Part shown: positions 15,827 to 22,475 of the stretch, piece by piece | How the letters are laid out: each line of letters begins with the position of its first letter | Position numbering within the stretch: the stretch's first letter is position 1 | DNA from: JAFARZ01 sp035651595 | GTDB lineage: Bacteria; Actinomycetota; Actinomycetes; Streptosporangiales; Streptosporangiaceae | Length of the DNA stretch: 22,475 nucleotides | Assembly: GCA_035651595.1 (NCBI GenBank) | Contig: DASRFJ010000263.1 | Location: forward strand, 1 to 22,475 | Direction: 5' to 3' | Position numbers and translations under genes: made by a program | Notes under the pieces: model-generated | Databases searched by the model: none | What the model was told of the DNA's origin: nothing | What the model saw: the letters and a program-made list of their open reading frames with translations, nothing else

Positions 15827-16384
15827 CTACGAGGCCTGGTAGACCTCGGGGGCGAGCGTCCCGATGAACGGCAGGTTCCGGTAACGCTGCGCGTAGTCCA
15901 GGCCATAGCCCACGACGAATTCGTCCCCAATCTCGAATCCGGTGTAGGCGACGTGCACATGCATCTGGGCCGAGGCGGGCTTGCGCAGCATGGCGCACAC
16001 CTCCAGCGAGGCCGGCTGGCGCGAACGCAGGTTGCCGGCCAGCCAGGACAACGTCAGGCCGGAATCCACGATGTCCTCGACGATCAGCACGTGCCGGCCG
16101 GTGATGTCGGTGTCCAGGTCCTTGAGGATGCGCACCACCCCGGAGGACTTCGTGCCCGAGCCGTAGGAGGAGATGGCCATCCAGTCCATCTGCACCGGCA
16201 GGTGGACGGCCCTGGCCAGATCGGCCATCACCATGATGGCGCCCTTGAGCACGCCGACCATGAGCAGGTCGCGGCCCGCGTAGTCGGCGTCGATCTGCGC
16301 GGCAAGCTCGCCGATCCGGGCCTGCAGCCGCTCCGGGCTGATCAGGATCTCCTTCAGCGCCGGGCCCATGTCAGTCGCGTCCAC
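15827..16384 (-). CDS. hpt: Hypoxanthine(-guanine) phosphoribosyltransferase
   Basis: Purine salvage enzyme that joins hypoxanthine or guanine to PRPP to give IMP or GMP. The 185 residues include SSYGSGT (72-78, the flexible catalytic loop), the PRPP-binding motif VEDIVDSGLT (102-111), and EFVVGYGLDYAQRYRNLPFIGTL near the end, which is typical of bacterial Hpt. The start is GTG at 16384 with GAGGAGG directly upstream; ATG at 16369 would be too far from it. It lies between tilS (28 bases upstream) and ftsH, the conserved tilS-hpt-ftsH order. The ftsH promoter probably lies in the 152-base gap after it. Confidence 0.97.
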   Translation of the reverse strand: MDATDMGPALKEILISPERLQARIGELAAQIDADYAGRDLLMVGVLKGAIMVMADLARAVHLPVQMDWMAISSYGSGTKSSGVVRILKDLDTDITGRHVLIVEDIVDSGLTLSWLAGNLRSRQPASLEVCAMLRKPASAQMHVHVAYTGFEIGDEFVVGYGLDYAQRYRNLPFIGTLAPEVYQAS

Positions 16385-16411
16385 TGTCCTCCTCGGGATC
16401 TTCTGGCCGGG

Positions 16412-17443
16412 CTAGCCGCCGAACCACAGCATGCCGTTGCGACGGCAGACTCGCACGCCGCCGGGCAGGTCAGCCCACCGCTGCCCGTGCCAGGATGTCA
16501 CCAGCTCGTCCGCTTGCTGAATGTGCCTGGCGCTGAGCGCGCCCGCCGGGCAGCCCGCCATGATCGCCGCCGAGTGCAGGACCCGGGTCCTGATCGCCTC
16601 CGGCAGGGCCGCGAGCCAGGTCACGTCGAGTCCGGCCGGGTCCGACCCGCCTTCGCGCAGGTGTCCGCTTTCCGCGAACGCGAGGTCGTCCAGGCAGTCG
16701 GCGTCGGCCCTCAGCTGCCGTGCGGTCCGCGCGAGCGCCTCGGTCACGCCCGGACCGAGCGCCGCCTCCAGCGCGGGCAGGGCCTGGTGCCTGACCCGGG
16801 CCCGGGCGAACCGCGGATCCTCGTTGTGCGGGTCCTGCCACGGGTCGAGGCCAAGCTCCGCGCAGGCGGTGAGCGTGGTGATCCGGCGGATGCCGAGCAG
16901 CGGACGACGGTAGCGGTCGCGCCGCGGCGCCATCCCGGCCAGCGACCGGGCCCCGGCACCGCGCGCGAGCCCGAGCAGCACGGTCTCTGCCTGGTCATCC
17001 ATCGTGTGCCCGAGCAAGATCGCGGCCGCACCCGCGCTCGCCTCGTCCCCGGGGATCACGCCAGAACCGTCGTCGGGGTCGCGGGGCGCCATGCGGGCCA
17101 CCTCGTCCAGCGCCCGGTACCGGGCCGCGCGCGCGGCCGCCTCCATCCCGCCGGTTCTGGCCACGTGCACGGCGATGTTGTAGACGGGGTCCAGCTTGAG
17201 GTCCACCAGGAACCCGGCCACCCCGGCGGCCCGCTCGTCCGAACCGGGCTGAAGGCCATGGTCGACGGTGACGCCGCCGCAGCGCAGCCCGAGCCGCGGA
17301 CCGGTGAAGGCCAGCGCGGCCGCGAGGGCAACGGAGTCAGCGCCACCGGAACAGGCGACCAGCACCAGGTCGCCTTCCCGCAGGTCAGCCACGCTGTCAC
17401 GGACCGCGTTGCGGATATCCGAGACAGCCGCGCCTGGCCCCAT
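16412..17443 (-). CDS. tilS: tRNA(Ile)-lysidine synthetase TilS
   Basis: Modifies C34 of the minor tRNA-Ile to lysidine with ATP and lysine, which changes its codon from AUG to AUA; essential for reading AUA. The 343 residues start with an N-terminal PP-loop ATPase: SGGADS (32-37), VDHGLQPGSDE (60-70), EAAARAARYRALDEVA (101-116) and GHTMDDQAET (145-154). A short C-terminal substrate-binding domain ends in WADLPGGVRVCRRNGMLWFGG. About fifteen extra Asp/Gly/Pro-rich residues (near 120-137) separate the ARYRAL helix from GHTMDDQAET, probably a surface loop. The ATG at 17443 has an AGGGAA site and lies 10 bases after the DUF2342 gene. The four genes dacB to hpt probably form one transcript. Confidence 0.96.
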   Translation of the reverse strand: MGPGAAVSDIRNAVRDSVADLREGDLVLVACSGGADSVALAAALAFTGPRLGLRCGGVTVDHGLQPGSDERAAGVAGFLVDLKLDPVYNIAVHVARTGGMEAAARAARYRALDEVARMAPRDPDDGSGVIPGDEASAGAAAILLGHTMDDQAETVLLGLARGAGARSLAGMAPRRDRYRRPLLGIRRITTLTACAELGLDPWQDPHNEDPRFARARVRHQALPALEAALGPGVTEALARTARQLRADADCLDDLAFAESGHLREGGSDPAGLDVTWLAALPEAIRTRVLHSAAIMAGCPAGALSARHIQQADELVTSWHGQRWADLPGGVRVCRRNGMLWFGG

Positions 17444-17453
17444 GGCTGGTTCC

Positions 17454-18542
17454 CTACTGAACGACCCCGGCCACCCGGTTCAGCCACTCGCTAGGCTGAG
17501 CAAGCTCCTCGCGGGTCGGCAGGGTGTCCGGCGACGTCCACACCTTGTTGAACTCGGCCATGCCGGCCGTCTCCACCACGGTCTTGACGAACGCCGACCC
17601 CTCGGCGTACTGCTTCATCTTGAGGTCGATGCCGAGCAGCCGGCGCAGCGTCTGCTCGATCCGCCCAGGCGAGCCCCGGCGGGCGGAGAATCGCTCCCTG
17701 ATCTGTTCCACCGAGGGCACCACCTGGGGTCCCACGGCGTCCATCACATAGTCGCCGTGGCCCTCGACCAGCGTCATCACCGCGGTGAGCCGGTCCATGA
17801 TCTGGCGCTGGCCTGGGCTAACCACGGCCTCGATGAGGCTGCCGCCATCCCCGCCGCGGACCGCGCCGGCCATCGCGTCGGCCGCGGCGCGGAGCCGCCC
17901 GAGGATCGCGCCCGGGTCGAGTTCGGAGGCGAGCAGGAACTCGGTCATCTGGCCCTGCACGTATTCGCGCAGCCAGGACACGGCGGTGAACTGGAGCCGG
18001 TGCGTCTCCTCGTGCAGGCACACCCAGCGGCGGAAGTCGTGCGGGTCGACGCCGAGCTCACGCTCGATCATCACGATGTTGGGCGCGACCAGCGTCAGCC
18101 GCCCGAGCGACCCGTTGCCGGTGTCGTCCGGCGGCAGGAACAGCTCGTACTGGCCAAGCACCCGCCCGGACAAGTAGGCCAGGATCAGCCCGGCCTGGAT
18201 GCCGGTCATCCGGGAACCGACGCCGCTGAGCACGGAGCCGCCCGGGTTCCCGCCCGTCTGCCGGTTCCGCAACTGCTCCACCAGCGGCTCGAGCACGACG
18301 CGGAACCCGTCGACGTTTGCCCGGATCCAGCCGGGCCGGTCGACCACCGCGACCCGGCCGACCTCCTCGGCGGAGACCATGCCGGTGACTTCCTGGACCG
18401 GCTCGGCGACCTCACGGGCTAGGTCACGAAGCTCGGCCACGGTCCGGCGCGCCTCCCCGAGGCTGACCTGAGGGCCGGGCCTGGCCCAGCGGACACCGGT
18501 GTTGACCGCGACTTCCCAGTCGACCATCTGCGCACTACTCAC
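17454..18542 (-). CDS. DUF2342 zinc-dependent metalloprotease-like protein
   Basis: A 362-residue protein of the DUF2342 family, annotated elsewhere as zinc-dependent metalloprotease or F420-biosynthesis-associated protein. Its biological role is unknown. It carries an HExxH motif, HEETH (177-181), in RRWVCLHEETHRLQF, and a later LVEGHGDYVMDAVG segment that probably completes the metal site. No signal peptide or membrane segment is visible, so it is probably cytoplasmic. In actinobacteria it is conserved between dacB and tilS, as here. The start is taken as GTG at 18542, but the GGAG before it is only two bases away. ATG at 18527 (MVDWEVAV) is an alternative. Confidence 0.93.
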   Translation of the reverse strand: MSSAQMVDWEVAVNTGVRWARPGPQVSLGEARRTVAELRDLAREVAEPVQEVTGMVSAEEVGRVAVVDRPGWIRANVDGFRVVLEPLVEQLRNRQTGGNPGGSVLSGVGSRMTGIQAGLILAYLSGRVLGQYELFLPPDDTGNGSLGRLTLVAPNIVMIERELGVDPHDFRRWVCLHEETHRLQFTAVSWLREYVQGQMTEFLLASELDPGAILGRLRAAADAMAGAVRGGDGGSLIEAVVSPGQRQIMDRLTAVMTLVEGHGDYVMDAVGPQVVPSVEQIRERFSARRGSPGRIEQTLRRLLGIDLKMKQYAEGSAFVKTVVETAGMAEFNKVWTSPDTLPTREELAQPSEWLNRVAGVVQ

Positions 18543-18569
18543 ACTCCAACCGTACGTGCTATCCGGCCG

Positions 18570-19985
18570 TCATCGGCACCCGCAGCCCGCCAGATTCCCG
18601 GCGGCGGCGTCGATCGCCGCGGCTGCCTCGTCGAGCTGGGACACTTTGTCCGCCATGATGGCGAATACCAGCAGCGTGCCGTCCCTGTCATAGACCAGGC
18701 CGGCCAGCGCCGCCACGGTCCCCAGGTTGCCGGTTTTGGCGCGCACCGCGCCGAGCGCCGAGCCGCCGATCCCGGCGAACACGCTCTCCCGCGCGGCCAG
18801 CGTGCCGGAGAAGCCCGCCACCGGCAGGCTCGCGAGGGCCGGACGCAGCCGCGGGCGGGCAATCGCGGCCTCCAGCACCTTGATCAGCGCCGCTGGCGCG
18901 ATCGCGTCTTCCGGTGATAGCCCGCTGCCGTCCACCAGCTGGATGCCGCCGGTGACCCCGAGCCCGCGCAGCACCCTGGTCTCCGCGGCCGCCGCCCCGG
19001 CGAACGTGGCCGGCTGGCCGGTGGCGATCGCGACCTGCCGGGCCAGGCTCTCGGCGATTACGTTGTTGCTCTCGGCGAGCATCTGCTCGGCGATCGCCGA
19101 CACCGGCGGCGAGCTGACGCTGGCCAGCACCTGGGCACCTCGCGGGGCGGTCTGCCCCGCCACCGAGCCGGTTACCTTGATGCCGTCGGACCGCAGCAAC
19201 CCAGCGAACGCCGCCGCGGCCATTTCCGCGGGATGCTGGGCCCGTGGCGTCAGGTTGTACGGATCGTCGGAGTCTTCTGGGGTGCCGGACCCGGTCAGGC
19301 GCCCCTGGTCCACTTCGAGCGAGGTGACCTGCGTGACGTTGCCGGTGGTCACGTACGCCGCGGGCCAGCCCGGCGCGAGGCCGGATCCGGAGTACAGCGA
19401 GGTGTCGTAGCCGAGCCGGACCGAGGTGCGGCCGCCCGCCCTCAGCCTGGCCGCGGTCGCCGCGGCGAGGCTGGCGAGCGTGGCGGGACGCGGATAGTCA
19501 CCCGGCGGGTAGGAGCTGACGGCCAGCGTGGGGTCGCCGCCGCCGACCAGGATGACGCCGTCGGGCCCGGACACCACCCGGGTACTGAACCGCGCGCCGC
19601 CGCCGAGCGCGGCCAGCGCGGCGACCGCGGTGGCGAGCTTGGTTGTGGAGGCAGGCGTGGCGAGCTGGCTACCGCCATCGGACAGCAGCACCCGCCCGGT
19701 GGCCGGGTCGGCCACCATCGACAGCACGCTCGGGCCAAGCGAGCCCGCGGACAGCGGACCGGCCAGCGCGGACCGCAGGCCGCTAGCGGTGGGCAGCGGT
19801 CCGGCCGGCAGGCCGGCCGGCAGCACCGGGCCGGACACCGATACCCGCGCGGGCGCGACCGCCGGGATCTTGAGCGCGGCGAGCCTGCCGGGCAGCATGC
19901 GAGCCACGGCGATGCCGGCGGTCAGCGTGATCACGTTGACCATGGCCAGCGTCACCAGCGCAAGCAGCCGGGTGCGGCGCGCCAT
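18570..19985 (-). CDS. dacB: D-alanyl-D-alanine carboxypeptidase/endopeptidase (PBP4-type, S13)
   Basis: A low-molecular-mass penicillin-binding protein that trims or cuts peptidoglycan peptides outside the membrane. The 471 residues begin with an N-terminal membrane anchor or signal (about 7-29) and a Pro/Ala-rich linker to about 75. The S13 domain shows SxxK as STTK (113-116, Ser113 the nucleophile), SxN as SNN (306-308) and KTG (417-419) in RAKTGNLGTVAALAG. The large insert between SxxK and SxN is characteristic of this family. The ATG at 19985 has a GAGGTGG site. It is divergent from ppa with a 76-base shared promoter region. Whether the N-terminus is cleaved or stays as an anchor cannot be decided. 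Confidence 0.96.
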   Translation of the reverse strand: MARRTRLLALVTLAMVNVITLTAGIAVARMLPGRLAALKIPAVAPARVSVSGPVLPAGLPAGPLPTASGLRSALAGPLSAGSLGPSVLSMVADPATGRVLLSDGGSQLATPASTTKLATAVAALAALGGGARFSTRVVSGPDGVILVGGGDPTLAVSSYPPGDYPRPATLASLAAATAARLRAGGRTSVRLGYDTSLYSGSGLAPGWPAAYVTTGNVTQVTSLEVDQGRLTGSGTPEDSDDPYNLTPRAQHPAEMAAAAFAGLLRSDGIKVTGSVAGQTAPRGAQVLASVSSPPVSAIAEQMLAESNNVIAESLARQVAIATGQPATFAGAAAAETRVLRGLGVTGGIQLVDGSGLSPEDAIAPAALIKVLEAAIARPRLRPALASLPVAGFSGTLAARESVFAGIGGSALGAVRAKTGNLGTVAALAGLVYDRDGTLLVFAIMADKVSQLDEAAAAIDAAAGNLAGCGCR

Positions 19986-20061
19986 GACCAGCCACCTCAG
20001 GGAGAATAGATTTCAGGCAACGCAGGAGAGTTAATCACCCGCGACGGGCTGGAGCTAACAC
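19986..20061. promoter_or_regulatory. Divergent dacB/ppa promoter region
   Basis: A 76-base region drives two operons in opposite directions. Toward dacB a TATTCT-like -10 is visible near 20006-20011; toward ppa TTAATC lies near 20031. No good -35 partners could be assigned. A short CCCG-CGA-CGGG inverted pair precedes the ppa ribosome binding site. Confidence 0.4.
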
Positions 20062-20541
20062 GTGGACGTTGAGGTCGTCATCGAGATCCCGAAGGGCCAG
20101 CGGAACAAGTACGAGATGGATCACGCGACCGGCAGGATCCGGCTGGACCGCATGCTGTTCACGTCCACCAGGTACCCGGCCGACTACGGCTTCATCGAGG
20201 ACACGCTGGCCGACGACGGCGACCCGCTCGACGCGCTGGTGCTGCTGGACGAGCCGACGTTCCCCGGCTGCCTGATCACCTGCCGGGTGCTCGGCATGTT
20301 CCGGATGCGCGACGAGAAGGGCCTCGACGACAAGATCCTGTGCGTGCCGGCCGCCGACCCGCGGATGGCGCACCTGCGGGACATCGACGACGTGGCCAAG
20401 TTCGACCGGCTGGAGATCCAGCACTTCTTCGAGGTGTACAAGGACCTGGAGCCCGGCAAGTCGGTCCAGGCGGAGGCCTGGGCCGACCGCAAGGCCGCGG
20501 AAGCCCAAGTGGAAGCCTGCCAGGAGCGCTACGCGATCTAG
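20062..20541 (+). CDS. ppa: Inorganic pyrophosphatase, family I
   Basis: Hydrolyses pyrophosphate and so drives biosynthetic reactions forward; cytoplasmic and usually essential. The 159-residue length is typical for actinobacteria. The signature DGDPLD (52-57) supplies metal-binding aspartates, RYPADYGFIEDT (37-48) holds substrate-binding residues, and DEKGLDDKIL (84-93) with HLRDIDDV completes the active site. The start is GTG at 20062 with GGAG seven bases upstream. Divergent pairing with dacB is widely conserved. No T-rich terminator follows; the nearest structure is the large inverted repeat at 20606-20687. Confidence 0.98.
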   Translation: MDVEVVIEIPKGQRNKYEMDHATGRIRLDRMLFTSTRYPADYGFIEDTLADDGDPLDALVLLDEPTFPGCLITCRVLGMFRMRDEKGLDDKILCVPAADPRMAHLRDIDDVAKFDRLEIQHFFEVYKDLEPGKSVQAEAWADRKAAEAQVEACQERYAI

Positions 20542-20605
20542 CCCGTGGGAGAGCTCGTCCAGCGGCGACGGCGGGCTACCCACCCGGGCGCGGCGGGCCC
20601 CGGTT

Positions 20606-20687
20606 AACGTGGTGTCTTTGCCCTTCGTGGTAACGCGGCCCCCGCGCGCGAGGGTCGATCTACCACGAAAGGCAAATCGATCACGTT
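20606..20687. repeat. 82-base inverted repeat downstream of ppa
   Basis: Two 27-base arms (20606-20632 and 20661-20687) enclose a 28-base GC-rich centre. The inner 16 positions pair with a single mismatch (left arm ends CTTCGTGGTA, right arm begins TACCACGAAA). After five unpaired bases on each side, AACGTG and CACGTT pair again. It may act as a ppa terminator, but the large loop and lack of a T-tract make a mobile or REP-like repeat, or a structured RNA, equally possible. Confidence 0.75.
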
Positions 20688-20750
20688 GCTGACGGGCCTG
20701 CCCGTGCGCTCGTGTCCCGGCAGCCGCGACGGCGTCATTGGTTGCGGTAA

Positions 20751-20762
20751 ATGTCCTGACAT
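20751..20762. promoter_or_regulatory. Candidate IolR-type operator
   Basis: ATGTC-CT-GACAT is a perfect 12-base palindrome. Its core TGTCCTGACA fits every position of the Corynebacterium IolR (GntR family) consensus KGWCHTRACA as I recall it. It lies 57 bases before the oxidoreductase start. A second, overlapping inverted pair is GTCCT/AGGAC (20753-20767). TTGACA at 20783-20788 could be a -35, but no good -10 follows. Confidence 0.45.
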
Positions 20763-20818
20763 AAGGACGATACGACATCCTCTTGACAATACTCCCGGGT
20801 GCGGCGAGGCTGAACCGC

Positions 20819-21814
20819 ATGCGTATCGGACTCATCGGCGTCGGGCGGATCGGCGCGTTTCACGCGGCGACGCTGTGCGCGCTGCCCGGCGTCGATGCGG
20901 TGGTCGTCACCGACGCCGACCTCGGCCGGGCCAAGGACGTCGCGGGCCGGCTCGGCACCGAGCTGGCCGGCTCGGTGGATGACCTGCTCACCGCCCGCAT
21001 CGACGCACTTGTCATCGCGACCGCCACGGCCGCCCACCCCGAGCTGATCCGGCGTGGCGTCGCGGCGGCCCTGCCGCTGTTCTGCGAGAAACCGGTCGCC
21101 CCGGACATCGACGGGACCCTGGAAGTGATCAAGTGCGCCGTCGGCACGGAGGTCCAGATCGGCTTCCAGCGACGCTTCGACGCCGGATTCCGCGTGGTCA
21201 GGGACGCGGCGCGGGACGGCACGCTGGGCTGGCTGCACACGATCAGGTCCACCACGCTGGATGCGGCCCCGCCGCCCGCCGGCTACATCCCTAGCTCGGG
21301 CGGGATCTTCCGCGACTGCGCGGTGCACGACTTCGACGCCATCCGCTGGGTCAGCGGCCACGAGGTGACCCGGGTTTACGCGGCCGGCGCCAACCGGGGC
21401 GAGCAGTTCTTCCGCGACGCGGGTGACGTGGACACCGCGTCCGCCCTGCTCACGCTCGACGACGGCACGATCGCGGTGGTGTCGTGCACCAGGTACAACG
21501 CGGCGGGCTACGACGTCCGGCTCGAGGTGCTCGGCTCGGCCGGCGGCATGTGCGCGGGCCTGGACGACCGGATGCCGCTCCGCTCCGCCGACCCCGGCGC
21601 CACGTTCCCCGCGGGACCGGCGCACCGTCAGTTCATGGAGCGGTTCGGTGACGCCTACGTCGCCGAACTCACCGCGTTCATCGAGGTGGCGGCGGGCCGG
21701 ACGGCCAGCCCGTGCACCCCGCAGGACGCGCTCGAGGCGTTCTATGTCGCGGAGGCGTGCGAGCTGTCCCGGCACCGCGGCGCCCCGGTGGACATCGCGG
21801 AGGTCCGCAGGTGA
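20819..21814 (+). CDS. Gfo/Idh/MocA family oxidoreductase, probable inositol or sugar dehydrogenase
   Basis: NAD(P)-dependent dehydrogenase of the family that includes myo-inositol 2-dehydrogenase (IolG). The 331 residues begin with a Rossmann domain containing GVGRIG (7-12) and reach the family motif EKP (90-92, Lys91 catalytic) in LFCEKPVAPD. The C-terminal domain carries GGIFRDCAVHDFDAIRW, with Asp166 and His170 as the probable catalytic pair, and GFQRRFD (115-121) is typical of inositol dehydrogenases. The ATG at 20819 has GAGG nine bases upstream; an upstream TTG at 20783 is unlikely because the Rossmann motif would be displaced. It overlaps the following TIM-barrel gene by four bases (GTGA). 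Inositol is the best guess for the substrate, from partner and operator; other polyols remain possible. Confidence 0.92.
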   Translation: MRIGLIGVGRIGAFHAATLCALPGVDAVVVTDADLGRAKDVAGRLGTELAGSVDDLLTARIDALVIATATAAHPELIRRGVAAALPLFCEKPVAPDIDGTLEVIKCAVGTEVQIGFQRRFDAGFRVVRDAARDGTLGWLHTIRSTTLDAAPPPAGYIPSSGGIFRDCAVHDFDAIRWVSGHEVTRVYAAGANRGEQFFRDAGDVDTASALLTLDDGTIAVVSCTRYNAAGYDVRLEVLGSAGGMCAGLDDRMPLRSADPGATFPAGPAHRQFMERFGDAYVAELTAFIEVAAGRTASPCTPQDALEAFYVAEACELSRHRGAPVDIAEVRR

Positions 21815-22475
21815 TCGCGGGCGCGCCGATCTCCTGGGGGGTGTGCGAGGTCCCCGGCTGGGGGTACCAGCTTCCCGTGACGCGGGTGCTCACCGAGATG
21901 CGCGAGCTGGGGCTGGCCGCGACCGAGTTCGGTCCCGACGGATACCTGCCGGCCGACCCGGGTGAGCGGGCCGGCTTGCTTGGCGCTCACGGCCTCGCCG
22001 CGGCCGGCGGCTTCGTCCCAGTCGTGCTGCATGACAAGGACCGCGATCCGCTGCCCGTCATCGACCGTGCGCTCGACGGGTTCGGGCCGCCGGATCGCGC
22101 CGTACTGGTGCTGGCCGCGGCGACCGGCGCGGACGGCTACGAGACCCGCCCCGAACTGGACGAAGCCGCCTGGGCCACGCTGCTGGCCAACCTCACCCGG
22201 GCCGCGACCCGGGCGGCGGAACGCGGCTTCACCGCCACGCTGCATCCGCACGTCGGCACGATGGTGGAAAAACGGGACGAGGTGCTCCGCGTCCTCGACG
22301 GCACCGACGTCCGGCTGTGCCTGGACACCGGTCACCTGCTGATCGGCGGCACCGATCCCGCCGTGCTCGCCCGCGAGGCGGCAGGCCGGATCGGCCACGT
22401 GCACCTCAAGGACGTCCGGCAGGACGTGGCCGCCAAGGTCAGCGACGGCGCGATCTCCTACACCGACGGCGTGCG
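21811..22475 (+). CDS. Sugar phosphate isomerase/epimerase-type TIM barrel, IolE-like (3' end cut)
   Basis: About 221 residues are present and the frame runs off the right edge. It starts with GTG at 21811, inside the oxidoreductase stop (GTGA overlap), and reads VIAGAPISWGVCEVPGWG. The xylose-isomerase-like (AP endonuclease family 2) barrel is shown by LGLAATEFGPDGYLP (metal-site Glu), TATLHPHVGTMVE, LCLDTGHLLIGG and IGHVHLKDV, which contain the usual His/Asp/Glu metal ligands. The opening resembles myo-inosose-2 dehydratase (IolE) and related actinobacterial isomerases. Together with the dehydrogenase it suggests oxidation of inositol followed by dehydration, but IolI-type isomerase activity is also possible. 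Confidence 0.88.
   Translation, partial: MIAGAPISWGVCEVPGWGYQLPVTRVLTEMRELGLAATEFGPDGYLPADPGERAGLLGAHGLAAAGGFVPVVLHDKDRDPLPVIDRALDGFGPPDRAVLVLAAATGADGYETRPELDEAAWATLLANLTRAATRAAERGFTATLHPHVGTMVEKRDEVLRVLDGTDVRLCLDTGHLLIGGTDPAVLAREAAGRIGHVHLKDVRQDVAAKVSDGAISYTDGV

Larger units (their letters stand above)
20542..20818. other. 277-base gap between ppa and the catabolic pair
   Basis: No gene is supported on either strand. It holds the 82-base inverted repeat, the IolR-type palindrome and the promoter region of the oxidoreductase operon. Short open frames across the repeat have no ribosome binding site. Confidence 0.6.

Noticed and set aside
20604..20789. Small minus-strand frame crossing the inverted repeat after ppa
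   Set aside because: It has no ribosome binding site, and its apparent sequence is dictated by the repeat arms.

Overview
This window is ordinary high-GC actinobacterial chromosome (Actinomycetota). The evidence is a strong G/C bias at third codon positions, GTG and TTG starts, an Lsr2 nucleoid protein, a DUF2342 protein, a DUF3180 protein, and a gene order that recalls the Mycobacterium tuberculosis Rv3596c-Rv3628 block. The genus cannot be fixed from the sequence; a filamentous, non-mycobacterial actinomycete is a reasonable guess. No phage, transposase, CRISPR array, rRNA or tRNA gene was seen.

Layout. Positions 1-3684 carry, on the minus strand, clpC (cut by the left edge), lsr2, a small membrane protein and an ArgA-type GNAT N-acetyltransferase. 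A secreted NlpC/P60 peptidoglycan hydrolase (3957-4937) is the only plus-strand gene in the first 20 kb. A minus-strand cofactor block follows: coaX, panC and a DUF2520 Rossmann protein (pantothenate/CoA), then an MFS transporter, then DUF3180, a fused folP-folK gene, a membrane lysyl-phosphatidylglycerol synthase-like gene, folE, ftsH, hpt, tilS, the DUF2342 metalloprotease-like gene and dacB. At 20062 the direction changes: ppa runs rightward. It is followed by a 277-base non-coding gap and a Gfo/Idh/MocA oxidoreductase that overlaps a TIM-barrel isomerase/dehydratase cut by the right edge. This last pair looks like sugar or inositol catabolism.

How the genes relate. Several junctions are 4-base ATGA or GTGA overlaps (DUF2520/panC, folPK/DUF3180, ftsH/folE, oxidoreductase/isomerase), which suggests translational coupling. 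Compared with the usual order, lysS next to lsr2, panD between panC and coaX, and folB between folP and folK are all absent. FolP and FolK are joined in one frame by a repeat-coded linker where folB would normally lie, and a lipid lysyltransferase gene sits between folE and folP.

The most interesting non-coding signals are a ClgR box next to an ECF-type promoter upstream of clpC, a hairpin in the ftsH leader that involves its possible ribosome binding sites, a 47-base near-perfect palindrome beside a G-quadruplex-prone tract (9058-9230), an 82-base inverted repeat after ppa, and a palindrome matching the IolR consensus before the catabolic pair. I did not find a clearly new multi-gene system. 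The candidates are regulatory or structural and need comparative checks.
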